Shown here in pieces: positions 17,760 through 27,407 of a DNA stretch of 64,000 nt; position 1 is the first letter of the stretch; every line of letters begins with the position of its first letter. The translations under genes were made by a program, and so were the position numbers. The notes below the pieces were generated by a model. The model was not told where the DNA came from. It did no database searches and saw nothing but the letters and a program-made list of their open reading frames with translations. Origin of the DNA: Clostridiaceae bacterium Marseille-Q4149 (GTDB lineage Bacteria; Bacillota; Clostridia; Oscillospirales; Oscillospiraceae); contig CP073691.1 of NCBI GenBank assembly GCA_018228685.1, positions 806,001-870,000 on the forward strand, written 5' to 3'.

Positions 17760-18878
17760 TTACTTGCGGATGCTCATGACGGTGTCATAGAGACGCCTTG
17801 TGGCGTCCCGGATGCCCAGCTCCGCCATGCCGCGGCTCATATCCGCCTGGCGCTGGGGGTCACGGAGAATACCGGAGGCGGCCCGGTACAGAGCCTCGCC
17901 GGAGGCGTCCGCCTCCAGCAGCACCACGGCTCCGCCGTGCTGCTCCAGGATGCGGGCGTTCTTCTCCTGGTGGTTGTTGGTGACGTAAGGAGAGGGGACC
18001 AGGATGGCCGGAGTGGCCAGAGCCGTGATCTCGCTGATGGTGGAGGCACCGGCCCGGCAGATCACCAGGTCCGCCGCCCGCATGACGGGAGCCATGTCGT
18101 AGATGTACTCCCGGACGTCCAGGACGGCCAGGTTCTCCAGGCCGTCCTGCCGCAGACGCTGGGTCATGGCGGGATAGCCGCTTTTGCCCACGCCGTGGAT
18201 ATGGTGGAAGGGCATACCCTCCGCCGCCTCCAGGCGGAAGAAATCCTCCATGTGGGCGTTCATGTGGCTGGCCCCCAGGCTGCCCCAGAAGGACACGATC
18301 AGGGGACGGCCGTCGGTGAGGCCCAGCTTTTCCCGGGCCTGGGAGCGGGTCAGGTCAAAGAAGTCGCCCCGCACCGGGGTGCCGGTGACGACGATTTTGT
18401 CGGGATGGCGATAGTGCCGGCGGCATTCCTCGAAGCCCACCATGATGCGGTCGGCGCTGCCCTCCAGCATTTTGGTGGTGAGGCCGGGGACCATGTTGGA
18501 CTCGTGGACCGCCGTGGGAATGCCCATACCGGCGGCGCACTTGACCACCGGATAGCTGGCATAGCCGCCGGTGCCCACCACCAGATCGGGACGGAAGTCC
18601 CGGAGGATGGCCCGGGCCCGGCTGTGGGATTTGGTCAGCATGGACAGGGAGCGCAGGTTGTGGGCCAGGCCCCCATGGCCCAGGGAGCGCTGGAAGCCTC
18701 CCATGGGGATGCCCCGGAAGGCGTAGCCGGCCTTTTCCACCAGGTCCCGCTCCATGCCGTCGGGAGTGCCAACAAACAGCACCTGCACCTGGGGATCCTG
18801 TTTCTGCATATAGCCTGCCAGGGCCAGGGCGGGGTTCACATGGCCCGCCGTGCCGCCGCAGGTAAAAATCACATTCAT
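17760..18878 (-). CDS. murG: lipid II synthase MurG
   Basis: A 372-residue glycosyltransferase that adds GlcNAc to lipid I at the inner membrane face. It shows the N-terminal glycine loop GGTAGHVNPALALA, the second loop SFWGSLGASHMN near 190, and the nucleotide-sugar-binding CRAGASTISEI near 265. The frame is open to 19799, but that part is a shadow of ftsW; TAGGAGG before 18878 gives the start. It begins 11 bases after ftsW. Confidence 0.95.
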   Translation of the reverse strand: MNVIFTCGGTAGHVNPALALAGYMQKQDPQVQVLFVGTPDGMERDLVEKAGYAFRGIPMGGFQRSLGHGGLAHNLRSLSMLTKSHSRARAILRDFRPDLVVGTGGYASYPVVKCAAGMGIPTAVHESNMVPGLTTKMLEGSADRIMVGFEECRRHYRHPDKIVVTGTPVRGDFFDLTRSQAREKLGLTDGRPLIVSFWGSLGASHMNAHMEDFFRLEAAEGMPFHHIHGVGKSGYPAMTQRLRQDGLENLAVLDVREYIYDMAPVMRAADLVICRAGASTISEITALATPAILVPSPYVTNNHQEKNARILEQHGGAVVLLEADASGEALYRAASGILRDPQRQADMSRGMAELGIRDATRRLYDTVMSIRK

Positions 18879-18889
18879 GAGAGGGCCTC

Positions 18890-20116
18890 CTATCCGTTTT
18901 CCGGGGCAGGCATCTGCCGCGAGACGCTGAGTACAATGCCCATTTCCGCCAGCTGGCACAGCAGAGCCGTGCCGCCATAGCTGAAGAAGGGCAGGGAAAT
19001 GCCGGTGGCGGGCACCAGGCCCGTGACCACGGCGATGTTCAGAAAGGTCTGGAGCCCGGTGAGGGTCATGAAGCCCACCACCAGCAGGGCGCCGAACCGG
19101 TCCCGGGCGTGGAGGGCAATCCAGAAGCCCCGGAGGATCAGCAGGGCGAACACCAGCATGATGACGCAGGCTCCCACTAGGCCCAGCTCCTCGCAGATCA
19201 CGGCGAAGATACAGTCGTTGTGCTCCTCGGGCAGGTACAGGAACTTCTGGCGGCCCTTGCCCAGGCCCACGCCCAGCAGGCCGCCGGAGCCGATGGCAAT
19301 GAGGCACTGGGCAATCTGCCAGCCGTCGCCCCGGTACCACTCGGCGTTGAAGGGGTCCCGCCAGGTGTTGATGCGGTTTTCCCCGTAGTGCAGGATGCCC
19401 TTTTGCACCAGGATCACATACAGGGTGCCCACCAGGCCCACGCCGCCGATGCCCAGGGGGATCAGCCAGCCCTTGATGCCGCCCACGATCATCAGCACGA
19501 TGCCCGTGCAGACGATGAGGATGGTGCCGGACAGGTGGGGCTCCCGCATCATCAGAAGGGCGATGACGCCCAGAATCAGCACATAGGGCCAGATGCCCTG
19601 GCTCCAGGTCTGCATTTTTTCGCGTTTTTTGGAAATGGTGGCGGAGAAATAGATGACCACGGCCATTTTGGCCAGCTCCGAGGGCTGGAACCGCAGGAAG
19701 GTGCCCCGGATGCCCAGCCAGCGAGTGGCGTTGTTTTCCGTGATGGCGATGGGGTTGCCGGGGACGATGACCAGCACCAGCAGCAGGATGGAGCCCCACA
19801 GCAGCAGACGGCCCACGCCCCGCAGGCGCTGATAGTTCATTTTGCTGAGGCCGAACATGGCGGCCAGGCCCAGCACGGCGAAAATGCCCTGGCGGACGAA
19901 GTAGTACGCGCCGTTGCCGTTGTTTTCATAGTAGGCGGAGGGGAAGCTGGCGGACAGCACCATGACCATGCCCATAGCCGTCAGCAGCAGGGTCAGCAGC
20001 AGAAACGGCAGGTCCACAGGGCCCCGGGCCGCTTCCCTGGACTGCTCCATGGCCTCCCGGCGCTGCTGGGTGCTCCAGGTGCCTACCAGGCGTTTTTTAC
20101 TCTTGGTGCGGGCCAT
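18890..20116 (-). CDS. ftsW: septal peptidoglycan glycosyltransferase FtsW
   Basis: A 408-residue SEDS-family glycosyltransferase with about ten membrane helices. It has the SEDS hallmarks ENNATRWLGIRGTFLRFQPS (near 126) and the final NIAVVTGLVPATGISLPFFS (near 370). It polymerises lipid II together with the PBP encoded upstream. Start preceded by AAAGGAGGG. Confidence 0.95.
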   Translation of the reverse strand: MARTKSKKRLVGTWSTQQRREAMEQSREAARGPVDLPFLLLTLLLTAMGMVMVLSASFPSAYYENNGNGAYYFVRQGIFAVLGLAAMFGLSKMNYQRLRGVGRLLLWGSILLLVLVIVPGNPIAITENNATRWLGIRGTFLRFQPSELAKMAVVIYFSATISKKREKMQTWSQGIWPYVLILGVIALLMMREPHLSGTILIVCTGIVLMIVGGIKGWLIPLGIGGVGLVGTLYVILVQKGILHYGENRINTWRDPFNAEWYRGDGWQIAQCLIAIGSGGLLGVGLGKGRQKFLYLPEEHNDCIFAVICEELGLVGACVIMLVFALLILRGFWIALHARDRFGALLVVGFMTLTGLQTFLNIAVVTGLVPATGISLPFFSYGGTALLCQLAEMGIVLSVSRQMPAPENG

Positions 20117-20146
20117 ACGGTTCCCTCCTTTCCGGCAGGTTTCAGG

Positions 20147-21139
20147 TTATGCGCCGAAGCGGTCCATGACGCCCAGATAGGCCAGGACGCAGAAAATGGT
20201 GCTGACGGCGGCGAACACCGCCACCACCTTGGTCTCCTTCCAGCCGCACATTTCGAAGTGGTGGTGGAGGGGGGCCATTTTGAAGATACGCTTGCCGTGG
20301 GTCAGCTTGAAATAGGTCACCTGGATGATGTCGGACAGGGTCTCGCACAGATAGACGAAGCCCACCAGCAGCAGGATCAGGGGCATGTCATAGGCAAAGG
20401 CCAGGGCCGCCACCGCGCCGCCCAGAAACAGGGAGCCGGTGTCGCCCATGAACACCTTGGCAGGGTAGTGGTTATAGAACAGGAAGCCCAGCAGACCGCC
20501 CACCAGAGCGCCGGCGAACACGCCCAGCTGGCCGAAGCCCTGCCACAGGCCGCCCAGCACCGCGAAGAACACGGCCACAGGCACCGTGACGCTGGAGGAC
20601 AGGCCGTCCACGCCGTCGGTGATGTTCACGGCGTTGACGGTGCCGATGATGACGAAGGCGGCGAAGATCATATACACCACCCACGGCAGCACCAGATGGG
20701 TGTTGAAGAAGGGGATATACAGGTTGGGACTCAGCATGCCCTCGTAGCGCATCAGGCACAGGAAGGCCACGGCAGCCGCCAGCTGCAGCAGGAACTTCTG
20801 GGGAGCGGTGAGGCCGGTGTTCTGGTGGTGCTTCACCTTCTGATAGTCGTCGATATAGCCGATGACGCCGAACACCAGGGCGAACACATAGACATACAGG
20901 TGGGTGAAGTTCCCCTCCAGCATGCCCTTCCAGCCCAGGATCAGAATGGCAATGCCGATGCCGATGATGAACATCAGGCCGCCCATGGTGGGAGTGCCCT
21001 GCTTGCCCTTGTGCCAGGTGGGGCCCACCTCTTTGATGCTCTGCCCGGCCTTCAGCCGGATCAGTGCGGGGATCAGCAGCTTGCCTGCTGCCAGGGTGAT
21101 GACCAGGCTCACAACGCCTGCCAGAATGATTTCCATCAT
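20147..21139 (-). CDS. mraY: phospho-MurNAc-pentapeptide transferase
   Basis: A 330-residue multi-pass enzyme that makes lipid I from UDP-MurNAc-pentapeptide and undecaprenyl phosphate. Signature blocks are TPTMGGLMF (near 50), NAVNITDGVDGL (near 165), FMGDTGSLFLGG (near 220) and the HHHFE motif near the C-terminus. It follows murE directly; murF, usually found between them, is missing. Confidence 0.96.
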   Translation of the reverse strand: MMEIILAGVVSLVITLAAGKLLIPALIRLKAGQSIKEVGPTWHKGKQGTPTMGGLMFIIGIGIAILILGWKGMLEGNFTHLYVYVFALVFGVIGYIDDYQKVKHHQNTGLTAPQKFLLQLAAAVAFLCLMRYEGMLSPNLYIPFFNTHLVLPWVVYMIFAAFVIIGTVNAVNITDGVDGLSSSVTVPVAVFFAVLGGLWQGFGQLGVFAGALVGGLLGFLFYNHYPAKVFMGDTGSLFLGGAVAALAFAYDMPLILLLVGFVYLCETLSDIIQVTYFKLTHGKRIFKMAPLHHHFEMCGWKETKVVAVFAAVSTIFCVLAYLGVMDRFGA

Positions 21140-21172
21140 GTTCTCTCCTTCCCGTCCCGCAGGGGACGCGGG

Positions 21173-22600
21173 TCAGCTTCCGTTTATATATTCTGCAATG
21201 ATCTGTCTTTCATCCATAGGCAGCCGGTGGCCGCCTGTCTCCTGGGTGGTCTCGTGGCCCTTGCCGCAGAGGATCACCGTGTCGCCGGGGCGGGCCAGGT
21301 CCAGAGCCCGGAAAATGGCCTCCCGGCGGTCCGGGATCACCAGATGGGGACCGCTGAGCCCCGGGAGGATATCCCGGATGATGGCCAGGGGGTCCTCGGT
21401 GCGGGGGTTATCGGAGGTGAGCACCGTCAGGTCGGCGTATTGCCCGGCGGCGGCCCCCATCAGGGGGCGCTTGCCCTTATCCCGGCAGCCGCCGCAGCCG
21501 AACACCGCGATGATGCGGCCCGGGGTCGTAGGCCGGAGGGCCTCCAGGGCCTTGGCCAGGGCCTCCGGCGTGTGGGCAAAGTCGATGAAGATGCGGCAGC
21601 CCAGCCCCGGGGCCGATACCGGCTCCATGCGGCCGGGAACGGCGGGCACCTTGGCCAGAGCACCGGCGGCGTCCGGCAGGGAAATGCCGGACAGGCGGGC
21701 CATGGACAGCGCTGCCAGGGCGTTGTACACGGTGAAAAGTCCGGGGATGGACACGGACACGGGACAGGAGACTTCGCCCTCCCGGGCGGTGAACCGGACG
21801 CCGGTAGGGGAGAGGTCCATGTCCTCTGCCAGCAGGCGGCCTCCGTGAAGCCCGTAGTCATATACGGGACAGGCGCAGTCCCGGAGAATGCGCTCCGTCC
21901 AGGGATCGTCGCGGTTTACCGCGGCGGCGCGGCACTGGCGGAACAGGGCCGCCTTGGCGGCGGCGTAGTCCTCCATGGCGCCGTGAAAGTCCAGGTGGTC
22001 CCGGCTGAGATTGGTGAAAGCGGCTATAGTATACGCCAAGCCGTGGACCCGGTCAAGTGCCAATGCGTGGGAGGAGACCTCCATCACGGCGTGGGTGCAG
22101 CCGGAATCGGCCATCTGCCGCAGCAGACCCTGCACCTCCCAGGACTCCGGGGTGGTGCGGCGGCTGGGCAGGACCGCGCCGCCTATGCGGCAGCCGTTGG
22201 TGCCCATCAGGCCCGTGGGGATGCCCAGGGCCTGAAACAGCCCCGCCGTCAGCCAGGCCACGGAGGTTTTGCCGTTGGTGCCGGTGACGCCGATCAGGGA
22301 CAGCTCCCGGTCCGGGTGGCGGAAGAAATTTCCTGCCATAAGGGCCAGGGCCCTGCGGGGGTCCGGAACAAGGACATAGGGCAGCCCCTCCACCGGGTGG
22401 GCGGACACGGCGCATGCCGCGCCCCGCTGCCGGGCCTGGGCCGTGTAATCGTGGCCGTCGGCGTTGGCTCCGTGGATGGCCACGAACACCTGGCCGGGCC
22501 GTATCGTGTGTGAATCATAGCCTGCGCCGGTGACGTCCCGGGGCAGGTCCGCCGAGGCGTACCGGATGGGCACGCCGGTCAGCAGGTCCCACAGATTCAC
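21173..22600 (-). CDS. murE: UDP-MurNAc-tripeptide synthetase (DAP-adding type)
   Basis: A 475-residue Mur ligase that adds the third residue of the stem peptide. The ATP loop GTNGKTS is at residues 107-113. The specificity motif DNPR at 397-400 is the one associated with meso-diaminopimelate rather than lysine. The start is a GTG preceded by AAAGGAG. It follows the PBP gene by 21 bases. Confidence 0.95.
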   Translation of the reverse strand: MNLWDLLTGVPIRYASADLPRDVTGAGYDSHTIRPGQVFVAIHGANADGHDYTAQARQRGAACAVSAHPVEGLPYVLVPDPRRALALMAGNFFRHPDRELSLIGVTGTNGKTSVAWLTAGLFQALGIPTGLMGTNGCRIGGAVLPSRRTTPESWEVQGLLRQMADSGCTHAVMEVSSHALALDRVHGLAYTIAAFTNLSRDHLDFHGAMEDYAAAKAALFRQCRAAAVNRDDPWTERILRDCACPVYDYGLHGGRLLAEDMDLSPTGVRFTAREGEVSCPVSVSIPGLFTVYNALAALSMARLSGISLPDAAGALAKVPAVPGRMEPVSAPGLGCRIFIDFAHTPEALAKALEALRPTTPGRIIAVFGCGGCRDKGKRPLMGAAAGQYADLTVLTSDNPRTEDPLAIIRDILPGLSGPHLVIPDRREAIFRALDLARPGDTVILCGKGHETTQETGGHRLPMDERQIIAEYINGS

Positions 22601-22621
22601 AAAAGGGCGCTCCTTTCCGCG

Positions 22622-24952
22622 TCAGTCTGTCATGTTGGCGTCGCCCAGCTGCACGGTGATCACCGTACCGGCAGGCACCTGCTGCCCGGCCTCCAGGCTC
22701 TGGCTGAGGACCCGGATGTTGCCGGAGGTGGTCTGCGTGGCGCCGCTGAACCGCACCAGGAGCCCGGCGTTGGTAGCGGCCACGTTGGCCTCCGCCGCCG
22801 TCTTGCCCACCAGCTGGGGAACGGTGTACATGGTGTTGGGCTTTTCGGCCCCGGCGTAGAGGATGACGGTGGACTTGCCGGGGATCACCGCGCCTCCGGC
22901 GGGGGTCTGGTCCGTGATGGTGTCGCCGGCGCCCACCACCTTGCAGGTGAAGCCCCGGGATTCCATGCGGCTCTTGGCGTCGGCCACGGAGCTGCCGATG
23001 ACATAGGGAACGGTGGTATCCGCGCCCAGCAGCTCCTCGGCGCTGTAGGTGGGCTCAATGCCCAGATAGGGCAGGATATCCGCCATGATCTTGCTGTTGA
23101 CGGGGGCCACCATGCTGCCGCCGGACACGGAGGTACCGGCGCTGCGGCTGGGGGTGTCCATGGTCACCAGGATGATGACCTGGGGATCGTCCGCCGGGGC
23201 GAAGCTGACAAAGGAGACCACCAGGTCGCCGGTCTGGCCCTTGTCGGCGGTGCCGGTTTTGCCGCCCACGCGGTAGCCCTTCACCTGGCCGTTGCGGCCG
23301 GTGCCGTCGGACACCACGTATTCCAGGCATTCCCGGACGTGGGCGCTGGTTTCCTCGCTGACCACCTGGCGCACGGGGGTGTTGTCGTGCTGATAGGTGA
23401 TGTTGCCGTCGCTGTCCACGATCTGCTCCACCAGATAGGGGGTGTGCAGATAGCCGCCGTTGACGCAGGCGGCCTGGGCCGCGATCAGGGCCAGAGGCGT
23501 GACGTTGAAGTTCTGGCCGAAGGCGTAGCAGGCCAGGTCCAGCTGGGTGAAGTTCTCGGGGCTGGCGAAAACGCCGGTGGCCTCGCCGTCCAGGTCCACG
23601 CCGGTGCCGTTCATCAGGCCGAAGTCGTTCATGTATTCATAGAACTTCTCGTTGCCCAATTGCAGGCCGAAGGTGATGAAGGCGGGGTTGCAGGAGTGGG
23701 CCGCCGCCTCCTTCAGGGTCTGGGTGCCGTGGGTGCCGGTGCAGTGGATGGTGGCATCGGACACGTGGATGCCGCCGGTGCAGGTGTAGGTGGTGTTCAT
23801 ATTGATGAGCCCCTCCTCCATGGCGGCGGACATGGTGAGGATCTTGAAGGTGGAGCCGGGCTCGTAGGTATCGTTCAGGGCCTTGTTGCGCCACTGCTTG
23901 AGCAGCTGGTCGGAGGTGTCGGTGAGGTTCTTCTTGAACAGGTCGTTCTGAACGGTGAAGGCGTCGTTGACATCGTAGGTGGGATAGGACACCATGCCCA
24001 GGATGCCGCCGGTTTTCACGTCTATGACGATGCCGGTGGCGCCGTGCTCCGCGCCGTATTTGTCAGCCATTTCACCTACATATTTTTCCAGGTAATACTG
24101 GACGTTGGCGTCCAGGGTCAGGACCAGGTCCTGGCCGTTTTCGGCGGCGAAATACTGCTCATACTCATAGGGCAGGGGATTGCCCCGCTCGTCCTTGGCG
24201 GTGACCACCAGGCCGGTCTGACCCTGGAGGTACTTGTCGTAACGGGATTCCAGGCCATACAGGCCGGTGTTGTCGGTGCCCACAAAGCCCAGGACATGGG
24301 AGGCCAGGGAGCCGTAGGGGTACACCCGCTTGGCGTCGGCCACCATGTAAACGCCGTGGACATCGGTGTCGTTGATGAGCTGGCGGATCTGGTCCGCCAT
24401 GTCCTCGTCCACCTTCTTGGCCAGGACCTCATACTGGGAGTCCGTGCGGTCCATGCAGGAGCGGATGGTGTCCTGGGACACGCCCAGAATCCCGGAGAGA
24501 CTGGCGGCCAGGGAATCATAGGTCCAGTGGACCTGGGATTCCTCGGACAGGGGCGTTTCCCCCTCCGCCAGGGAGGCATTCTTCTGACGGATCTCCGCCA
24601 GGCGCTCCTCCTCGGCGTCCAGCTGCTCCTTCAGGTCCTTGGGGGACAGGAACACCGTCTCCGTGGACACGGACACCGCCAGCTGGCTGCCGTTGCGGTC
24701 GTAGATGGTGCCGCGGAAGGCGGAGACCACCGTCTGGCGGGTCTGCTGGTCCAGGGCCCGGGTCTGCATCTCCTGGTGCCGGGTGATCTGGAGATGGTAC
24801 AGCTGGAAAAACAGGATCACGAACAGCAGGATGCCCATGACCAGCATCAGCCAGAAGGTGCGGCTGCGGACGGTGCGGGTGGCCTGCCGGGCATAAAATT
24901 CCGGTGAACGCTGCTTTTTTTCGCTGGGTTTTCTCTTTCTGGGTCTGAACAT
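22622..24952 (-). CDS. septal class B penicillin-binding protein with two PASTA domains
   Basis: A 776-residue transpeptidase of the FtsI/SpoVD/PBP2x type. A basic N-terminus and one membrane helix (about 34-54) precede a dimerisation domain and the transpeptidase domain, with the active serine at about 367 (GSTFK), a SCN motif after it and KTGT near 565. Two PASTA modules occupy roughly the last 130 residues. It sits between ftsL and murE as expected for the divisome enzyme. Whether it also serves as SpoVD in cortex synthesis cannot be told here. Confidence 0.92.
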   Translation of the reverse strand: MFRPRKRKPSEKKQRSPEFYARQATRTVRSRTFWLMLVMGILLFVILFFQLYHLQITRHQEMQTRALDQQTRQTVVSAFRGTIYDRNGSQLAVSVSTETVFLSPKDLKEQLDAEEERLAEIRQKNASLAEGETPLSEESQVHWTYDSLAASLSGILGVSQDTIRSCMDRTDSQYEVLAKKVDEDMADQIRQLINDTDVHGVYMVADAKRVYPYGSLASHVLGFVGTDNTGLYGLESRYDKYLQGQTGLVVTAKDERGNPLPYEYEQYFAAENGQDLVLTLDANVQYYLEKYVGEMADKYGAEHGATGIVIDVKTGGILGMVSYPTYDVNDAFTVQNDLFKKNLTDTSDQLLKQWRNKALNDTYEPGSTFKILTMSAAMEEGLINMNTTYTCTGGIHVSDATIHCTGTHGTQTLKEAAAHSCNPAFITFGLQLGNEKFYEYMNDFGLMNGTGVDLDGEATGVFASPENFTQLDLACYAFGQNFNVTPLALIAAQAACVNGGYLHTPYLVEQIVDSDGNITYQHDNTPVRQVVSEETSAHVRECLEYVVSDGTGRNGQVKGYRVGGKTGTADKGQTGDLVVSFVSFAPADDPQVIILVTMDTPSRSAGTSVSGGSMVAPVNSKIMADILPYLGIEPTYSAEELLGADTTVPYVIGSSVADAKSRMESRGFTCKVVGAGDTITDQTPAGGAVIPGKSTVILYAGAEKPNTMYTVPQLVGKTAAEANVAATNAGLLVRFSGATQTTSGNIRVLSQSLEAGQQVPAGTVITVQLGDANMTD

Positions 24953-25038
24953 GGGCTGCTCCTTTCGCCGGAATACCAAGGCAAGGAGCAAGAAGTATTC
25001 CTTCTCACTCCTTGCGCGTCTTAACTATATGGCGGCGC

Positions 25039-25611
25039 TCAGCGGAAATATTCCACCACTGCGTCCACGCCGTTCTTTACCCAGTTCCAGGCCTGGGCCA
25101 GGGGTCCCGTGGACTCGGGACGACAGATCTCGGCCATGTCCGCCCCGCCCAGCTCGATGTACTCAATCTGGTCGGTGGTGGGCTTGGTCATGCCCGCGGC
25201 CTGGGCCGCCGCCTTGACGGCGGACTGGTCAAAGGCCTTTTCGTATGCCACGCCCAGGGCCACGTTGTCCTCCTGGGCCTGCTGCAGCTGGGCCTGCTTG
25301 ACGGTGACGTCGTGGCTGGCCTGCATCAGGCGGATATAGCCCATCATCAGCACCACGGCCATCATCAGCAGCACGGCCACACCGGCCAGCATAACCGGGG
25401 AGGCATGCTCCCGGGGACGGGCTGCCGGACGGCGGCGGGGCTCCTGCCGGGGACGCTCCCGGCGCTCCGGACGGCGCAGAGGTTCCTGGGGCTGTTCCTG
25501 GGGTTGGCGGACGGCATTGCCGTCGAACTCGCCCCAGTTCAGGGTATTCAGATCATAGGCAAGGCTGCCGAAAACCGGCTCGTTGTTCATCCTTCTCGTA
25601 TTCTCCGCCAT
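25039..25611 (-). CDS. ftsL: FtsL-like division protein
   Basis: A 190-residue protein with an arginine/glutamine/proline-rich cytoplasmic N-terminus (about 30-65), one membrane helix (about 72-92) and a short coiled coil, the layout of FtsL. Sequence conservation of FtsL is low, so the call rests on topology and on its place between rsmH and the PBP gene. The ATG at 25611 is chosen with AAAGGAG 11 bases upstream. The cytoplasmic region is longer than in Bacillus. Confidence 0.8.
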   Translation of the reverse strand: MAENTRRMNNEPVFGSLAYDLNTLNWGEFDGNAVRQPQEQPQEPLRRPERRERPRQEPRRRPAARPREHASPVMLAGVAVLLMMAVVLMMGYIRLMQASHDVTVKQAQLQQAQEDNVALGVAYEKAFDQSAVKAAAQAAGMTKPTTDQIEYIELGGADMAEICRPESTGPLAQAWNWVKNGVDAVVEYFR

Positions 25612-25662
25612 GGTCGGGCAGCTCCTTTCGTATGTTGAAATCGTTTCCAAAAACAGGAAAAT

Positions 25663-26628
25663 TTACAGCTTTTCCGCCACACGCAGCTTGGCACTGCGGG
25701 CGCGGGGGTTATAGGTCAGCTCTGCGGGGCCGCAGACGATGGGCTTGCGGTTCACCAGGCGCACCGTGGGCTTTTTGCCGCAGACGCAGACCGGGAAATT
25801 GGGGGGACAGGTGCAGCCGGTGGCCAGCTCCTGCATGGTTTTTTTGACGATGCGGTCCTCCAGCGAGTGGAAGGTGATCACCGCCAGGCGTCCGCCGGGG
25901 GCCAGACGGCTGGCCGCGCCCCGCAGCATGGCGGTGAGCTCCTCCAGCTCGCCGTTGACGGCGATGCGCAGGGCCTGGAAGCTCCGCTTGGCCGGGTGCT
26001 GCTTTTCCCGCAGGGCCTGGGGCGGCATGGCGCTTTTGATCAGGTCCACCAGCTGGCCGGTGGTTTCGATGGGAGCTTCCTCCCGGGCGGCGACAATGCG
26101 CCGGGCAATGGCGGGGGCGTAGCGCTCCTCGCCGTATTCATACAGGATCCGCCGCAGCTCCTCATAGGACCATTCGTTGACCACGGTGCGGGCGGTAAGG
26201 TCGGCGGTGCGGTCCATGCGCATGTCCAGGGGGGCGTCGTGCATATAGGAGAAGCCCCGCTGGGCGTCGTCCAGCTGCGGGGAGGACACCCCCAGGTCAA
26301 AGAGCATGCCGTCCACCGCCGGAATCCCCAGCTCATCCAGCACCTCCGCCACCCGGCTGAAGTTGCTGTGGACCAGGGTGACACGATCGGCGTAGGGGGC
26401 CAGCCGCTGACGGGCGGCCTCCAGGGCGGTTTCGTCCCGGTCCAGGCCGATCAGGCGGCCGCCGGCGATCAGGCGGCGGACGATCTCCCAGGAGTGGCCC
26501 GCCCGGCCCAGAGTGCCGTCCAGGTATATGCCGCCGGGGCGGATGGCCAGGCCCTCCATGCACTCGTCCAGCAGAACGGGGCGGTGGCCGAAGGCCACAT
26601 CGGCGGCTTCATTTCTGTCAAATGCCAT
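25663..26628 (-). CDS. rsmH: 16S rRNA m4C1402 methyltransferase RsmH
   Basis: A 321-residue SAM-dependent methyltransferase that N4-methylates C1402 of 16S rRNA. It has GHRPVLLDECMEGL at the N-terminus, a SAM loop around DGTLGRAGHSWEI, LFDLGVSSPQLDDA near 108 and the ITFHSLEDRIVK block near 250. It follows mraZ by 3 bases. Confidence 0.96.
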   Translation of the reverse strand: MAFDRNEAADVAFGHRPVLLDECMEGLAIRPGGIYLDGTLGRAGHSWEIVRRLIAGGRLIGLDRDETALEAARQRLAPYADRVTLVHSNFSRVAEVLDELGIPAVDGMLFDLGVSSPQLDDAQRGFSYMHDAPLDMRMDRTADLTARTVVNEWSYEELRRILYEYGEERYAPAIARRIVAAREEAPIETTGQLVDLIKSAMPPQALREKQHPAKRSFQALRIAVNGELEELTAMLRGAASRLAPGGRLAVITFHSLEDRIVKKTMQELATGCTCPPNFPVCVCGKKPTVRLVNRKPIVCGPAELTYNPRARSAKLRVAEKL

Positions 26629-26631
26629 GGC

Positions 26632-27048
26632 TCACATCCCCATTTCTTCCATCGCCTTCTCCAGCTCACCGGAGCTGAAGGCCTCGTCCTCCATTTTTTG
26701 CCAAAGAGCGGCGTTCCAGATCTCGGCCCGGTCGAAGATGCCGATGATGACCACTTCTTTTTCCAGGTTGGCATACTGCCGCAGCTTGGCGGGCAGGAGA
26801 ATGCGGCCCTGGGCATCGGGGACACAGTCGGTCATATAGGCGTACATCATCCGCAGGCGCTTGATCTCGGTGAAGCTCTTGCCCTTCAGACTTTCGTTGA
26901 ACCGGGCCCAGCCCTCGTCGGAGTAGACGGACAGGCAGTGATCCTGGCCAATGGTGACGTGGAGGGTGCCGCCCAGCTCGTCCCGGAGCTTGGTGGGGAT
27001 AAACAGACGGCCCTTGGCGTCAATGTTGTGCGCATATTGACCGTTCAT
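26632..27048 (-). CDS. mraZ: transcriptional regulator MraZ
   Basis: A 138-residue protein with two SpoVT/AbrB-like motifs, around HNIDAKGRLFIPTKLR (near 7) and VPDAQGRILLPAKLR (near 78). MraZ rings bind repeats in front of the division cluster and repress it. The start follows GGGGAGGGAG; the upstream frame to 27108 lacks a site. First gene of the cluster. Confidence 0.95.
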   Translation of the reverse strand: MNGQYAHNIDAKGRLFIPTKLRDELGGTLHVTIGQDHCLSVYSDEGWARFNESLKGKSFTEIKRLRMMYAYMTDCVPDAQGRILLPAKLRQYANLEKEVVIIGIFDRAEIWNAALWQKMEDEAFSSGELEKAMEEMGM

Positions 27049-27177
27049 GCCTGCTCTCCCTCCCCTCGGCGCTGTTTTGTGGGAAAACTGTGGGCTATCG
27101 CCACACAATCATGGGTTTTGCCACCATTTTGTCCCACATCGAAATCAAAAAAAAGACACCATCAGATATGTGTCTTT

Positions 27178-27206
27178 ATTATATAACGCTATATAAAATT
27201 TTTCAA
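27178..27206 (-). promoter_or_regulatory. sigma-A-type promoter of the mraZ-led cluster
   Basis: On the minus strand TTGAAA (27201-27206), 17 bases, TATAAT (27178-27183). The leader to mraZ is about 130 bases. Just downstream is a short hairpin AAAGACAC/GTGTCTTT followed by T8 (27147-27177), which may stop incoming transcription rather than act in the leader, since the transcription start should fall inside its first arm. TGGGACAAAATGGTG (27122-27136, minus) shows two MraZ-box-like units 10 bases apart. The rest of 27049-27407 has no gene. Confidence 0.7.
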
Positions 27207-27302
27207 GGGGTATTTTAACCCACTTTTTCGCTCAAAATCCCGGAATTATGGGTTTTTCCAGGGATTTCCTGCACTTTTTCAAACGGCTGTTCTATTTTGC
27301 CG

Positions 27303-27354
27303 CCAAAAACCCGCATCCCGGAGGCTGACAAGACACCAGCATGCGGGCTTTTGG
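27303..27354 (-). terminator. terminator downstream of the coiled-coil gene
   Basis: On the minus strand CCAAAAGCCCGCAT (27341-27354) pairs with ATGCGGGTTTTTGG (27303-27316), one mismatch, across a 24-base loop, ending in a T run. It separates the coaD unit from the mraZ cluster. Confidence 0.65.
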
Positions 27355-27407
27355 CAGAATAACCAGTAAATTTCAGCGAAAAGCACAAAAATGAACAGGG
27401 AAATTTG

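Noticed and set aside
17760..19799. 679-codon frame suggesting a MurG fusion
   Set aside because: The first 307 codons are a shadow of ftsW; MurG begins at 18878 with a clear ribosome-binding site.
19220..22513. 1097-codon plus-strand open frame
   Set aside because: It lies antisense to ftsW, mraY and murE, whose motifs are intact; long antisense frames are expected in GC-rich coding DNA.
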